The notes under the pieces were generated by a model, which ran no database searches, was not told the origin of the DNA, and saw only the letters and a list, made by a program, of their open reading frames with translations. A program made the position numbers and the translations under genes. Below, one piece after another: positions 1 to 9,255 of a stretch of 64,000 nt of DNA. How positions within the stretch are numbered: the first letter of the stretch is position 1; every line of letters begins with the position of its first letter. Source of the DNA: Poa pratensis (Eukaryota; Streptophyta; Magnoliopsida; Poales; Poaceae); assembly GCA_947311845.1 (NCBI GenBank), contig CAMZMU010000059.1, positions 55,017,461 to 55,081,460 on the forward strand, in the 5' to 3' direction.

Positions 1-1021
1 ATTTTTGTTTCCACATTTCGTTCGAATATGCTTAAATTCTCTCTCAATACAAAATGCCAACGAACTGGACCGGTCCCCCATGACTGCCTCGTAAGATAGA
101 TGCAAAATGAGATGTACCATCGGAGTAAAGAAGCCTGGCGGAAAGATAATCTCTAACTTGCATATCAACTCCGGCACTTTCTCACTCAGTCTGTTCATCA
201 TGTCCTCACATATTTCTTTAGCACAGAGCGTGCGGAAGAAATGGCTCAACTCCATAAGCGGTCGCCAGACACGCTCGGGGAGATAGCCTCGAACATCACC
301 GACATTAGCCGCTCAATCCATATGTGATAGTCATGACTCTTAAGCCCGTTGACTCTAGCTGTTTCAAAATGACTCCGTTACTGATATTCGAACAATAACC
401 ATCTGGGAACCTCACGAGGTATTTTTGCCAACTGAATGCCTCCTTCTTTTCGGGAGCAAGAAGGCAGAAGTCAGCATCTGGCTTGACCCAATTTCTTCGA
501 TTGGCCTGGGGAGGCCGCATGTTTAGTTTTTTTTATCACAGAGCCTCTCTTGATCGACTCTAGCCTTGACATTATCCTTTGTCTTCTCAGGAATGTTCAG
601 GACTGTGTGAAAGAGGCACTCTGCAACATTCTTTTCAGTGTGCATCACATCGATGTTATGGGGAAGTTTGAGGTCCTTGTAATAGGGGAGCTGCGTTAAA
701 CCTGCAACGTGAGTCCAGTTGTGCGTCTCACCATATCCCACAAAACCTTTCCCTTTGGGCTTAGGCTTTAGAGCACGTAGCTCGGCAACAATAGCTGCAC
801 CGTCGAACGTTGGTATCTTGTTTACTTCACTGATAACTTTGCCTTTCGTGAAACGCTTTTTGTCCTCTCTGAATGGATGCCCTTCTTCGAGGAACTGTCG
901 ATGCTTGTCAAAGGCGGAATACTTGCCACCCTTCTTCAGCCACATGAACTTAAGAGCATGCCTGCACACTGGGCATGGCATCTTCCAGCTGTACAATGTC
1001 CGCAGAATAGGGCGTACCCGG
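1..1021 (-). pseudogene. CACTA (En/Spm) TNP2-type transposase, middle part, broken
   Basis: Read from 1021 down, the minus strand encodes a TNP2-like transposase. A first frame (996-523) contains CPVCRHALKFMWLKKGGKYS and the conserved HNIDVMHTEKNVAECLFHT block. After a frame change near 521 a second frame (520-305) has FPDGYCSNISNGV. Below 300 a further frame reads KEICEDMMNRLSEKVPELIC and FPPGFFTPMVHLILHL, the DUF4218-like part that follows the transposase core in plant TNP2 proteins. These proteins bind CACTA ends and cut them. The reading frame is broken at least twice, runs out of the window on the left, and is cut on its 5' side by the LTR element starting at 1022. No 5' continuation was found on the far side of that element. 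Family call is firm; activity is excluded. Confidence 0.85.
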
Positions 1022-1534
1022 TGTCGGGGGAATATTTTATGAAATAACCCGGGCCCATAGAAGCAGTGCGACTCGTTTGGCCCGTATGAACACGGATCTA
1101 AGAGAAAGCAAGCCCAATATCACACCGCCACGAGGAGAATAATCCAGAAGACCGTAGACGAGATATCTTGGAAGACACGAAGGATATTAGTCTCCAAGTA
1201 GGTTCTGGCTCGTAAATTCCTTGTGGAGGAAGTTTCCTTTGTAACTCGCGAGCCCCTGTTATATAAAGAGGACTCGCGAGACGAGAGAAGGAGAGAGAGA
1301 TCCAGAGATAGGCGATTCGATCTAACGAATCGCACTCCATTGTAATACCTCATATATCATATCAATACCAATCTAGTGTAGGCAGGAAGTAGGTCTTCGC
1401 CTCACATTGAGGGGCCGAACCTGGGTAAATCTATGTCTCCTTGAGTTCTACGATCTTCAGCCTAGAGACGATTGACTCGCGTAATGCCACACCAAAAAGT
1501 CATCCATGACATCTGACGTGGCAAACCCACGACA
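1022..1534 (+). repeat. E1 5' LTR
   Basis: The LTR begins TGTCGGGGGAATA and ends CCACGACA directly before the primer-binding site. Bases 1022-1359 align with the truncated 3' LTR at 8321-8660. Bases 1360-1534 (U5) have no partner in E1 but resemble the U5 of E5, including the stretch around GGGGCCGAACCTGGGTAAAT. Confidence 0.9.
1259..1267 (+). promoter_or_regulatory. TATA box of the E1 5' LTR
   Basis: TATATAAAG lies in the LTR, followed by AGGACTCGCG. The same TATAAAGAGGACTCGC core occurs in the E1 3' LTR (near 8570) and, on the minus strand, in the E5 LTR (near 60640), so it is a conserved pol II start region of this lineage. Confidence 0.6.
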
Positions 1535-1817
1535 GTTGGCGCCCACCGTGGGGCCTGCGGTCAAAAGCGTCACGTTCCAGGCAGGATCAGAGCCAGGACT
1601 CGAGGACATCGCCATCGGCCAAGTTGAGCACATCAATGGTGTTCCCTTCATCGATGATTCAGGATGGGGATCAGAGGCGGACAACATCGAGTTCGGATAC
1701 ATTGTTCCCGTCGGATCCGTAAAAATCTTCGTGGGATCTGTAAGTCGCAAATCTGTCGACACAACTCACAAAGGTGAATCAGGAGAAGAATTGCACCGGT
1801 TAGGGTCCACGTGCTAG
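1506..1817 (+). CDS. Leader ORF starting inside the LTR and crossing the primer-binding site
   Basis: An ATG 29 bases before the LTR end opens a 103-codon frame that reads straight through the primer-binding site (translated QLAPTVGPAV). I do not recognise a domain. The equivalent place in E5 has the same ATG, also 29 bases inside the LTR, and a frame that stays open for a similar distance. The two proteins share MTSDV.NPRQLAPTVGPAVK, then IDDS.WG.EAD, G.I.P.GS and VFVG/IFVG. The conservation of residues while bases differ suggests a translated, possibly N-terminal gag-like, product. It could also simply be a conserved leader with a chance open frame. Confidence 0.4.
   Translation: MTSDVANPRQLAPTVGPAVKSVTFQAGSEPGLEDIAIGQVEHINGVPFIDDSGWGSEADNIEFGYIVPVGSVKIFVGSVSRKSVDTTHKGESGEELHRLGSTC
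1537..1554 (+). other. E1 primer-binding site
   Basis: TGGCGCCCACCGTGGGGC starts two bases after the LTR. The first seven bases match the 3' acceptor end of tRNA-Asp; the rest does not match a tRNA I can name. The identical 18-mer occurs in E5 at 60347-60364. Confidence 0.65.
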
Positions 1818-1829
1818 AGGAGCTACAAC

Positions 1830-2990
1830 GATTCACAGAAAAGACATCTCCCCCTGTCCCGTCGGAACCAATTTGGGCACCCATGCCAGACCAGAGGGGA
1901 GATCCCAAATTTAAGAAATCGAGGCCATCAGGTCGGAACTTTGGGAAGAAGCACGAAGGCTCGCTGTTCAATGCGAAAAGCTTCAGAAAGAAGATCGGCG
2001 GCTGCGGCGATGGCAGCAAAAACAACACGTGACTTGGTCGACGACTGATGAAGGGAGACATACGGCAAAGCCAAAATTTCATAATAACCCGGAAAGCAAT
2101 GTACATGCTGCGATCGGAATATTGTCAAAAATAACGCCGATCGAGGTACGCAAGCTGATAAAGAAACCCGGTACGCGATCGATCTGCTGCAAACTGCCGT
2201 CTTACAACAAGCAAATATGTATGGAGTCGCGCCCAACGAACCGCAACAAGAAGCATCGCGGAGCGCGGCGGGGGGTGGTATAGAAGAAGTAGTCAATCAG
2301 CTGGCGGATTTGCAAATATCACCCAGCGGGGAGAATAAGCCGCAGGCATCCAACGCGGCTCAACCACCCCAACTTGACTCAGAACTAGACGAAACAGACT
2401 CAGTACCAATGAGCTCTTACTCACTACTGAAAGGACCGGTGTGCTTCGGGGAGGAAATACGACTCACTCGTTTTCGCCCAAATTTTGGTGAGTCGCAGCA
2501 GGTCGCCACCTACCATGATGATCAAGACCCCGTCTTATGGATAAGTGACTATGAAGTAAACATGGCGGGGGTCGATGTGACCCAGGAGGTGCGCGCTAAA
2601 TATTTTCACTTAGCGTTACAGGGAGAAGCCAGAGACTGGCTGCTAAAGTTACCCGCAAAATCCATAAATACGTGAGAGGAGCTGAAAGATAAATTCATCA
2701 AAAGATTCCAGAAGGAAAATATGGAGAAGCCTAGGCAATACGTCCAATGGGCTGGCGAGTCAAGCAGCGATTGGATGAAACGAGTCGCAGAAATTATTGA
2801 CTCCACCAAAGATATTACGGTACAATCTACGATACAAGCTATGATAGAAAATTGTAGATTTGAGCCGCTGGTGCATAAATTGAGTCATGCCGGACACAAG
2901 ATCAATAGTCTTGATCAGCTTTTGGCGATTGGCAATAAGTACGCAGGGACAGATAAGACGACAAGCAACTTATAGCAGATCCCGAAGAAA
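1830..2990 (+). pseudogene. E1 gag, broken
   Basis: This is the capsid (Retrotrans_gag) gene. An N-terminal coiled stretch (EARRLAVQCEKLQKEDRRLR) lies upstream of 2040, followed by TAVLQQANMYGV near 2190-2225. The main frame (2217-2975) has HDDQDPVLWISDYEVNMAGV and YFHLALQGEARDWLLKLP, then an in-frame TGA at 2673-2675 where relatives have Trp (TWEEL). The frame continues after the stop with KFIKRFQKENMEKPRQYVQW and a C-terminal FEPLVHKL and NKYAGTDK block. The same motifs, diverged, occur in E5 gag. No clear zinc knuckle is visible. One point stop and frame changes around 2040 and 2990 make it non-functional as it stands. Confidence 0.8.
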
Positions 2991-3359
2991 GAACGCAGGC
3001 GACACAAACTGAACATCGCAAGCACCAATTAGGGGGGCGTAGAAAAGATAATGCATCTCCTCCCGACGGCGTCAGAGGGATCTTTGATAGCCCCTACGAC
3101 TTACACCGAAAAAGAGATGGAAGACCAGCGGGCCACACCCAAGCCCAATGCCATTACTACAGACGATGGAAGGAAAGCGATTAGAAATTGTAGCGCAGAA
3201 CGGGCCGATGCAACAGGAAGGCGGGGCAAGTTCCCAGCAGATGCCAGGTCCCTCGTTCGTAAAACATCTGGGACAGTTCCATACCGTGGACGTACAGGCA
3301 GCAAAAAAAGGAAACACGGTGAGATCCCGGTTCCACAAAGGCGCCATCTCTAGACCGAA

Positions 3360-4006
3360 AGGTCAATTATATGGAGTCGCGATGACCATCCCCCAGAAGT
3401 AAGAGACCCCGGACAGCTTGCTCTCATAGTCGCACCTCTGGTCGCAAGTTACAAACTAAGTAAAGTATTGATGGACGGGGGAGGCAGAGTAAACATCTTA
3501 TACTACGACACACTCCGAAGAATGAACATACCGGATTGGCGACTCGAACCGACCAGGACCACCATTCATGGTATAGTACCAGGGCTATTGACGCGCCCAA
3601 TAGGAAAAATAACTCTCGAAGTCAGTTTTGGGACCGAGCGGAACTTTCGCACAGAGTTCCTAAGCTTCGAGGTAATGGACGTGAAGAGTCCACACCACGC
3701 GTTGTTTGGGAGAGACGCTTACGTCAGGTTCACTGCCAGGCCTTGCTACGTATACCTGCAATTAAAAATACCCGGACCCAATGGCGTAATCACAGTACAT
3801 GGGGACAGACAACTGGCTCTGGAATGCGAAGAAGAGGGCTCAGCAATGGCAGAAGAAGCATGCATCAAGGGATCCTCGTATGGCTACAAGCAGCCTACAA
3901 ACCTCCGTAATACAAAGCGAGCCGCACTCGAATCAAAGCATGGACAGCCGGCAAAAGGCATACGCCGTACAATAAACTACAACCAAGCGGTTGAACATCA
4001 GTGAGA
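3360..4006 (+). pseudogene. E1 aspartic protease (retropepsin) domain
   Basis: The frame opens with DDHPPEVRDPGQLALIVAPL, then KVLMDGGGRVNILYYDTLRR. This is the retropepsin active-site region, where relatives carry DGGSS. Further on come HGIVPG, PIGKITLEVSFGTE, FEVMDV and ARPCYVYLQLKIPGP, ending at a TGA near 4004. A retropepsin matures Gag-Pol in virus-like particles. The domain itself has no internal stop, but it is not in one frame with gag and is followed by only a scrap of reverse transcriptase. E5 carries the same domain at 57358-58128. Confidence 0.7.
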
Positions 4007-4009
4007 TAA

Positions 4010-4110
4010 CAATACAGAAATAGCTCTGATACAAAAAGAAGACGGAAGATGGCGCATATGCGTAGATCCCGCCTCAGTGAACAACAATTCCCAAGAAGGC
4101 CAAGTTATTT
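4010..4110 (+). pseudogene. E1 reverse transcriptase stub
   Basis: One short frame reads IALIQKEDGRWRICVDPASV, which matches the start of Gypsy RT (E5 has VLVMKKNGTWRMCIDYTSLN). The usual continuation (YxDD core, RNase H, integrase) is missing, so pol was deleted here. Confidence 0.45.
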
Positions 4111-4859
4111 TGAGACCTTACAGCAGGGCTACCAGCAAACATAAGCCGGTATCAAATGCGGCTAAAACTTTGGGGGCTTCACAGCACGTCCCAACCTGAG
4201 AGTACGCCTGGGCTATCATGCCTACCTTGGGCCTCTCTTCGAAATTCAAATATGAACCAATCAGGAGTTCAACCCTTCTCCAATAGGAGTATCAATTCGT
4301 AGCTGAGTGCGATGAGTATCAAGTATGTACGACCTGCGAGGAATAGAAAACTCGCATTAAAGGGTCTACATCGTTTTTATCATACCTTGTAACAACTTAA
4401 GTGGTTATGAAATAAAAGCCGGCGCCCTTGATATTCAAGGGTTTGTCGCTTCGCCTCAACTATCATTGAGTCGCGAGTCTTTTAAAATTTCATATATCAC
4501 TAACCAATGAGGACTTTTTATAGCACAATGAGCATAGCTCGTTACCTCAACAATCACCAAACGAGTGGCATTCATCCTTAAGTCAGAAGCGAGTTGCACT
4601 ATGCGGCCAAAGTACCAGCATGTGGCGTTAATCGAGTCTGAATGCTTATCATGGACGTTCTCGATCCTGAACACATATTTAGCTTGGGAAATACTGAGCC
4701 GCGCAAACGCCTACTTAATGGATACATCAGAAAAAGGACCTGCTTATAGGTCATACAAGTACTACTTACGGTACAAAGAAGTTTTTTACAAACTAACGGG
4801 TAAGTCACTATTCACAAACCCAAATCACAATTTAGTGTTTATTTTTTTCGAGTAGCAGG
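4111..4859 (+). other. E1 non-coding block homologous to the E5 3' UTR
   Basis: No gene is seen. Bases ~4560-4790 match the reverse complement of E5 ~53690-53890: both contain CTTAAGTC, GTTGCA, a CCAAAGTAC block, GTGGCGT.AATCGAG, TATCATGG, CTCGA.CCTGAACACA and AATACTGAG in the same order. This places the pol deletion upstream of it and the antisense gene downstream of it. Confidence 0.6.
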
Positions 4860-7800
4860 AGCAGGAGATTTTACAGCCTGTCCTGGGGTCAAAGCAGTAG
4901 GCGTTCTTGTAACAAGGGCACCTCCAGAAGAAGGGCCACCAGATCCAGATGATGGATTAGGGGTTTGGGATGACCCGGCACCATGGATTTGTCCTTCACA
5001 AGCTTGCTGCCATCAAGATTAAACTTCCCCAGATACGCGCACAAATCCAAGTTATCAACAAGCAGCGTGGCATACCCACGCATCCCCTTCCAGATGTCAA
5101 AATATTCGGTCATCGGAAGATCCGTGCCGTCCGCGCGCTTTGCTCGGACATGGCGAGCAATCTTGCCAATCTCTATATTAGGGTAATACGCTCGAAGTAG
5201 CGTCAGAACATGAGCAGCACCGGCAAGGGCAGACGACCCCTTCCAATCAGATACATAATGAGGAGCTTTTACCAATCTCTTCAGCCAGTGCTCGCAGGAT
5301 GCAGAAGCATCAGTTGCTGGAGAAATCTTTGTCATAACTTGCTTGGTTGCCTCAAGGGCACGCTGGCTAAAATTTCGAAGGTAATCCAACTGGTCCTTCA
5401 AACTAGCACAGGATACAGGAGCGCCTGGACCTATGAGGAAGCACAGAGAACTATAAGCTAGTGACTCAAGATAGTCAACAAAGCATGCGCAATAAAGAGA
5501 TAACAGGCGTACCAGCAAGCTGCAGGATGGATGCCTTGACAAGGGATCCGAAATTTTTAAAAGCTTTCAGCAGCGAGTTATATTTTTCGTCTCGCGTGGA
5601 GAGTTCTCCTTTCAGTTGCTCAATCAGCCCAGACTTGAGTTGCAGTTCTCCACGCAAGGATCTGATAATATCTTCCTTGTCCGTGAGTCGCTGTGCTGAA
5701 TCCTTTTCGAGCTCTTGGAATTGCTCTTCACAGGAATCTAATTGTCCTCTAAGAACATCTATTTCTTGTGCCTGGCCCTTAATGGTCTCATTATGCTGCT
5801 CCAAGGCAAGTTGCATCAACTCTCTCTGGTTTGACGACACGCCCTTGCCCTTTATTGGAGCCGCAGCATTTAGCGATGAGAGTTCAAGCTGCAAAGCAAG
5901 CAGAGGTGCATGTGTTAAAACAGAAGTTCTTCTCAAAACACTTGGGGGCTATGATAGAAGCAAAGAAGATAAAAGAATCAACATCCTGCCCTATAGGACA
6001 GAATCCTGATCCTTGGGGGCTCAATCCTACATACCTCGCGACTTAAGGTGAACTGCTCAACCAGATCACGCAATAAAGCGGCGTGTTTATCGCCAGCTTC
6101 AATAATAGCATCTGCGAGTGACCGGGGTTGCTAGTGTTTGAAGGATCAGCAGCCTTAGAACTGTGGGCTTTGTCAACAACTGGCGTCTCGGTAATAATTG
6201 GAGCCACGACTGAAACCACGGGAGGAACCGCATCAGCAATACCCTCTTCCAAAGAAGGCTTTAAATAAGTCGTGCCTTCACTAGTCCCCATGTTCCATTA
6301 GCAATATCATCTTCGCTCATGGTGGGCTGAGAAGGAATGGCGAAAGAGGCGGACTTCGTATCTCCTTCAATCATAACCCTACAAGATATTAACAGTTACG
6401 GGTGAAAGTACCGGTGTTACAGCCATAAAAAAAGGAAGTCGAAACATACCTAGTAGCAATACGGATGCTCTTCATCAAGCAGCCAGAGGAAGGAGAAGAT
6501 AATTCTTGCAGGTCCGAGCCTAAAAGGACAAAACAAACAATTGTGATCAATGATCCTTCAAGAAAACACATGAGTACAAAGGAAAATAGAACCTCGCAAG
6601 GAAGTACCCGAACTTATCGAGACGCAATTCTTTGTAGCAGGCTCGGACAAAGGAACAACGCTGTCAGGTTTGGTAAGCATCGAGGATTTGGCAGCCGTCG
6701 CCTCTACAAGCAAAGCCAAAGCTTTGCAGCGTTTTTTGGGTTGCGAGGGGTCCTCCGGGCTCTTAGGCAGAAAGCGCTTGGAGGATCTACGAGGCACTTG
6801 AGGAAGCTCCAGGGAAAACGTGCCTGGAGCTGTGGACAGAAGAGCATTGGCCATCTGTTGCTCTTCCTCAAACACACTACCCCTAGGTTCAGAAACAGCA
6901 TCATCCATGGTTGCGTCCTCCTCCTGGGTAGCGACTTGTTCTGGTGACTCGGCAACAGCCTGTCGATCTAAAACGGCGCTGGATGTACCGTACTCCTCCG
7001 GTGGAAGAGTCCAAAACTGAGGATCAATCTGAAAGAAAGCAAAGATCAGGATAACCTACTTGAAGGTGGGACCTTAGAAGAAAAAGTTATAAGGAGTACC
7101 ACGAAAGGCTTGTGCTCAGCCCAGAAGGGAGCGAGACCAACGTTGTCATACGAATCAACATCTTTGTATGTCACTCGGCGAATGAAGTTTATCCATTCCC
7201 CCTTGTCCCAATCTTCAGGACAAGTGCGATCTTCATCGTTCGCGTGATAGGTGAAATCCACCATAAGTCGCAGACGGCGGCTTACAGGCTTAATTCTCCA
7301 TTTGTCCAACAAGATATGAGGTCCAACCCAGTAAGGCCGTGGAGTTTCAATGCCCTCACCCTGTCCAGGAGGGACTCAATGGACGACGCCGAAGAAGGAT
7401 CGGGCTTGGAAGATAAAGCAGCAGTAGCCTCGAAGGGAAATATCGACCAAGGAGGAAGATGAGTTTCGCCTTCGGGAGAAGTATCTTTGCAATAAAACAA
7501 TGTTTTCTGCCAATCCCTAACTTTATTAGCAAGGGCTAGTATTGGAAAAATACTACCCTTGCGACGTTGGAAGGCTATGGCACCGCATTGGAGGAAAGGA
7601 GCGTCCGTCGCCTTTCGTTGACTATTGCAGCCAAAGAGGGCGAGCCAGAAATCTATGGAAGGAGGAATGCCCAGATAATCTTCGCAAAGAACATGGAAGT
7701 TACTCACTTGCAACATTGAGTTGGGTCCGATATCATGGAGGCGAAGGCCCAGCCGCAGCATCAAGGTGCGAAAGAAGAGAGAGCCTAGAGGCTTAAATCC

Positions 7801-8026
7801 ACGCTCGACGTGCTCTGCAAATATCACTAACTCTCCTGGTTGTGGATCGGGAATCACCTCCTCGCCAGGGGCATGCCATTCGCATTGATCTTGCGGTTTA
7901 AGAAGGCCGCGGTCGGCCAGAGACTCTAGAAACACCTCGTCGATCCACGAGCCTTCCCAATTGCAGCTGCGGCGAGGCATTTCTTTCAATGGATGAAAAT
8001 TTCCATTGGGAGATCGCAAGCGCAAG
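4860..8026 (-). pseudogene. Antisense multi-exon gene of E1 ('putative gypsy type transposon' family, PF04195-like)
   Basis: On the minus strand a long, intron-containing gene runs against gag-pol. Its first exon (8026-~7320) has SWIDEVFLESLADRGL, GFKPLGSLFFRTLMLRLGLR and CEDYLGIPPSIDFWLALFG, the hallmark of the plant family named 'putative gypsy type transposon' (PF04195/Transposase_28). After a frame change near 7310 it continues with DKWRIKPVSRRLRLMVDF and ends at a GT near 7102. An intron closes at TTTCAG near 7032. The next exon (IDPQFWTLPPEEYGT ... PRRSSKRFLPKSPE) is followed by short exons near 6530-6460 and 6390-6250. Then come a coiled coil (LDSCEEQFQELEKDSAQRL, 5936-5475) and a C-terminal part (LKRLVKAPHYVSDWKGSSAL, 5542-4889). 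Such antisense extra ORFs are known from Tat-lineage elements; their role is unknown. At least two frame breaks. Confidence 0.65.
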
Positions 8027-8302
8027 AAACACAGGCGGCGGAGAAGAACGAGAGGGGCGTGACCTAAGTTTCAAAGCGGGAGCACCAAAAGGAACAATGG
8101 GCCAGATTAAAAAGCCCAGAGATTAAAAGGATTCAGATCCAGAAATCAAGGAACACGGCCAGACTCATGAGTCACGCGTTTCCACATCTTAAAGCCGGCA
8201 GATATGAGCCGCAACAGCAATAATGCACAAGGAAGAGTTCAGCCAGGATGTTCAGAAGTGCGACTTAACAATATGACAATAGAAGCTTATCTCTGAAGAC
8301 CA

Positions 8303-8320
8303 AGCTGAACTTGGGGCTAA
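8303..8320 (+). other. E1 polypurine tract region
   Basis: AGCTGAACTTGGGGCTAA ends directly at the 3' LTR. E5 has ACTTGGGGGCTAA in the same position, so this is the plus-strand priming site, though only moderately purine-rich. Confidence 0.5.
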
Positions 8321-8660
8321 TGTCGGGGGAATACTTTATGAAATAACCAGCGGCCCATAGAAGCGGTGTGACTCGTTCGGCCCATATGAACACGGATCTA
8401 AGAGAAAGCAAGCCCAATATCGCACTGCCACGAGGAGAATAATCCAGAAGACCGTAGATGAGATATCTTGGAAGACACGAAGACAATTAGTCTCCAAATA
8501 GGTTCCGGCTCGTATATTCCTTGTGGAGAAAGATTTCTTTGTAACTCGTGAGGCCCTACATATATAAAGAGGACTCGCGAGACGAGAGAAGGAGAGAGAG
8601 ATCCAGAGATAGGCGATTCGATCTAGCGAATCGCACTCCATTGTAATACCTCATATATCA
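8321..8660 (+). repeat. E1 3' LTR, truncated
   Basis: Starts TGTCGGGGGAATACTTTATG and follows the 5' LTR through the TATA core and GTAATACCTCATATATCA. It then jumps to unrelated GC-rich DNA at 8661. U5 and the TG...CA end are missing. Confidence 0.85.
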
Positions 8661-8900
8661 TGGCCTCATCTTACTCCTCGTCCTCCCGTTCTCGCGGTGA
8701 GGCCCTACTTCACCAACGTCCTCGCGTGTGCCTGCTGTTCTGGGAGCTCGACGCCGATGGACCGACAGCGGCGGCGCGTCAGAGGAGATCCAGATGGGCG
8801 GTGGAGGGGCCAGCTCGCCGGCGGCAGAGGGCCCAGCTCGCCGGCGGCGCGTCTGAGATCGAGATGGGCAGAGGGGCTGTGCCCTGAGGATCTAGATGCA
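8661..8900 (+). other. GC-rich open frame next to the truncated LTR
   Basis: ATG at 8660-8662 opens a 75-codon frame starting MASSYSSSSRSRGEALLHQR and ending at TGA near 8887. The overlapping frame reads FTNVLACACCSGSSTPMDR. I do not recognise either. It looks like the first exon of a host-like gene fragment carried by a transposon, but high GC alone could give such a frame. Confidence 0.2.
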
Positions 8901-9107
8901 ATTTCGTTGTTTTCTCGGGTCTTTGTAATTGCTAATAGATCTGGGACCTTTTTGCAAAAATAAATGAATTACTAATTTCGTTTCTGTGTTTTTTTTATTC
9001 CTAATCGTCCGCCAGCGGTAACAACCACTACCGCTGGCGTGCGCAAATGTTTACCGCTGGGATGTCAAATTCTTCTTACGTGTGTGGAACAACATTTGGT
9101 TTTGAAC
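8901..9107. repeat. Intergenic stretch with an 11-bp inverted repeat
   Basis: No gene seen. CGCCAGCGGTA (9010-9020) and TACCGCTGGCG (9029-9039) are perfect inverted arms with an 8-base spacer, and TTACCGCTGG occurs again at 9051. It may be a sub-terminal motif of an unidentified DNA transposon. Confidence 0.4.
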
Positions 9108-9180
9108 AAACGAGCTGGGACTCGAACCATGGACCTCCAACAAGGAGAACGTGCTACCTACCACCACGCTACTAGTTGAT
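9108..9180 (-). mobile_element. tRNA-derived SINE-like sequence
   Basis: On the minus strand a pol III B box GGTTCGAGTCC (9118-9128) lies about 35 bases downstream of an A-box-like TAGCGTGGTGG (9163-9173). Spacing fits a tRNA-derived internal promoter. No cloverleaf or poly-A tail was established, so it is a SINE relic or a tRNA-like remnant. Confidence 0.35.
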
Positions 9181-9255
9181 TTGTGTATTTTTAGGAAGAG
9201 CAACGTATTTGTATAAGGACCAACTACCATGACCAGGGAACAAATAAAACGATTG

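Larger units (their letters stand above)
1022..8660 (+). mobile_element. E1: non-autonomous Ty3/Gypsy (Tat-like) LTR retrotransposon with an antisense gene
   Basis: The element is bounded by LTRs starting TGTCGGGGGAATA at 1022 and 8321. The 5' LTR is complete (513 bp); the 3' LTR stops at 8660, about 175 bp short, so no target duplication can be seen. Plus-strand order is LTR, primer-binding site, leader ORF, gag, retropepsin, a stub of reverse transcriptase, a 3'-UTR-like block, then a 3.2-kb gene on the opposite strand, a polypurine tract and the 3' LTR. RNase H and integrase are absent, so it could only move with proteins supplied in trans. It is inserted into TNP2 coding sequence. U5, core promoter, primer site, leader ORF, gag and protease are all related to E5 (46159-60863). 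Confidence 0.85.

Noticed and set aside
9108..9180. Functional tRNA gene
   Set aside because: B box is good but no cloverleaf or discriminator arm could be folded by eye; treated as SINE-like.
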